Of a stretch of DNA of 64,000 nucleotides, positions 63,930 to 64,000 are shown in pieces. Every line of letters starts with the position of its first letter. Position 1 is the first letter of the stretch. The stretch covers positions 3,624,541 through 3,688,540 of the forward strand of contig CM119268.1 in assembly GCA_051294375.1 (NCBI GenBank). Reading direction: 5' to 3'. The stretch comes from Paraspadella gotoi. Lineage: Eukaryota > Chaetognatha. Made by a program: the position numbers and the translations under genes. The notes under the pieces were generated by a model. The model was not told where the DNA came from. It worked only from the letters and a program-made list of their open reading frames with translations, and did not search any database.

Positions 63930-64000
63930 AAAGTTAAAAACAAGAAGGGTAATTCAAATGTGTTGCGCCGCAGTGACTGCCTTATCATGTGTATTTATCG
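63930..64000 (-). mobile_element. TTGCGCCGC family, copy running off the window
   Basis: TGTGTTGCGCCGCAGTGACT plus the preceding AAGAAGGGTAATTCAAATG matches the reverse complement of the right end and right flank at 21650-21690 over about 40 bases. The rest lies beyond the window. Confidence 0.5.

Overview
This is nuclear genomic DNA from an animal, not prokaryotic DNA. The evidence is genes split by GT-AG introns, a tRNA-Tyr with a short canonical intron, a tRNA-derived SINE, and very dense microsatellites. It also holds a TMTC-type protein O-mannosyltransferase gene and an SLC35G-type transporter gene, both families well known in metazoans. I cannot fix the phylum; the sequence composition would suit a repeat-rich invertebrate such as a mollusc or crustacean. 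The window has 17 runs of N, four of them exactly 25 N, so it is a scaffold of draft quality.

Layout. 1-7057: repeats, including a small inverted-repeat element with degenerate TTAGGG-like sequence and a longer interspersed element with TTGCGCCGC ends. 7058-8342 (+): a complete two-exon SLC35G-like drug/metabolite transporter. 11356-31200 (-): at least four exons of one TMTC-like gene, 5' end to the right, with introns of about 0.9, 10.1 and 4.9 kb. All three visible splice junctions agree in phase. The N-terminal exon is cut by the gap at 31200-31425. The C-terminal TPR exons were not found and probably lie left of the window, which would place the transporter antisense inside a TMTC intron. 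31611-31700 (+): tRNA-Tyr(GTA). 41906-41978 (-): tRNA-Phe(GAA). 45286-49895: two neighbouring copies of a 2.1-2.4 kb segment that differ by many single-base indels, with part of the first copy inverted; this looks more like an assembly artefact or unmerged haplotypes than biology. The rest is intergenic or intronic DNA dominated by (GA)n/(CT)n, GTC/GAC triplet runs and minisatellites.

The two protein genes are not obviously functionally linked. TMTC proteins are ER membrane enzymes that O-mannosylate cadherins, and SLC35G proteins are multi-pass membrane carriers of poorly known substrate. The most unusual biological feature is that the TMTC catalytic domain appears to be interrupted by very large low-complexity insertions (one of about 700 residues) built from the same triplet repeats that fill the surrounding non-coding DNA. 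I did not find a previously undescribed multi-gene system.
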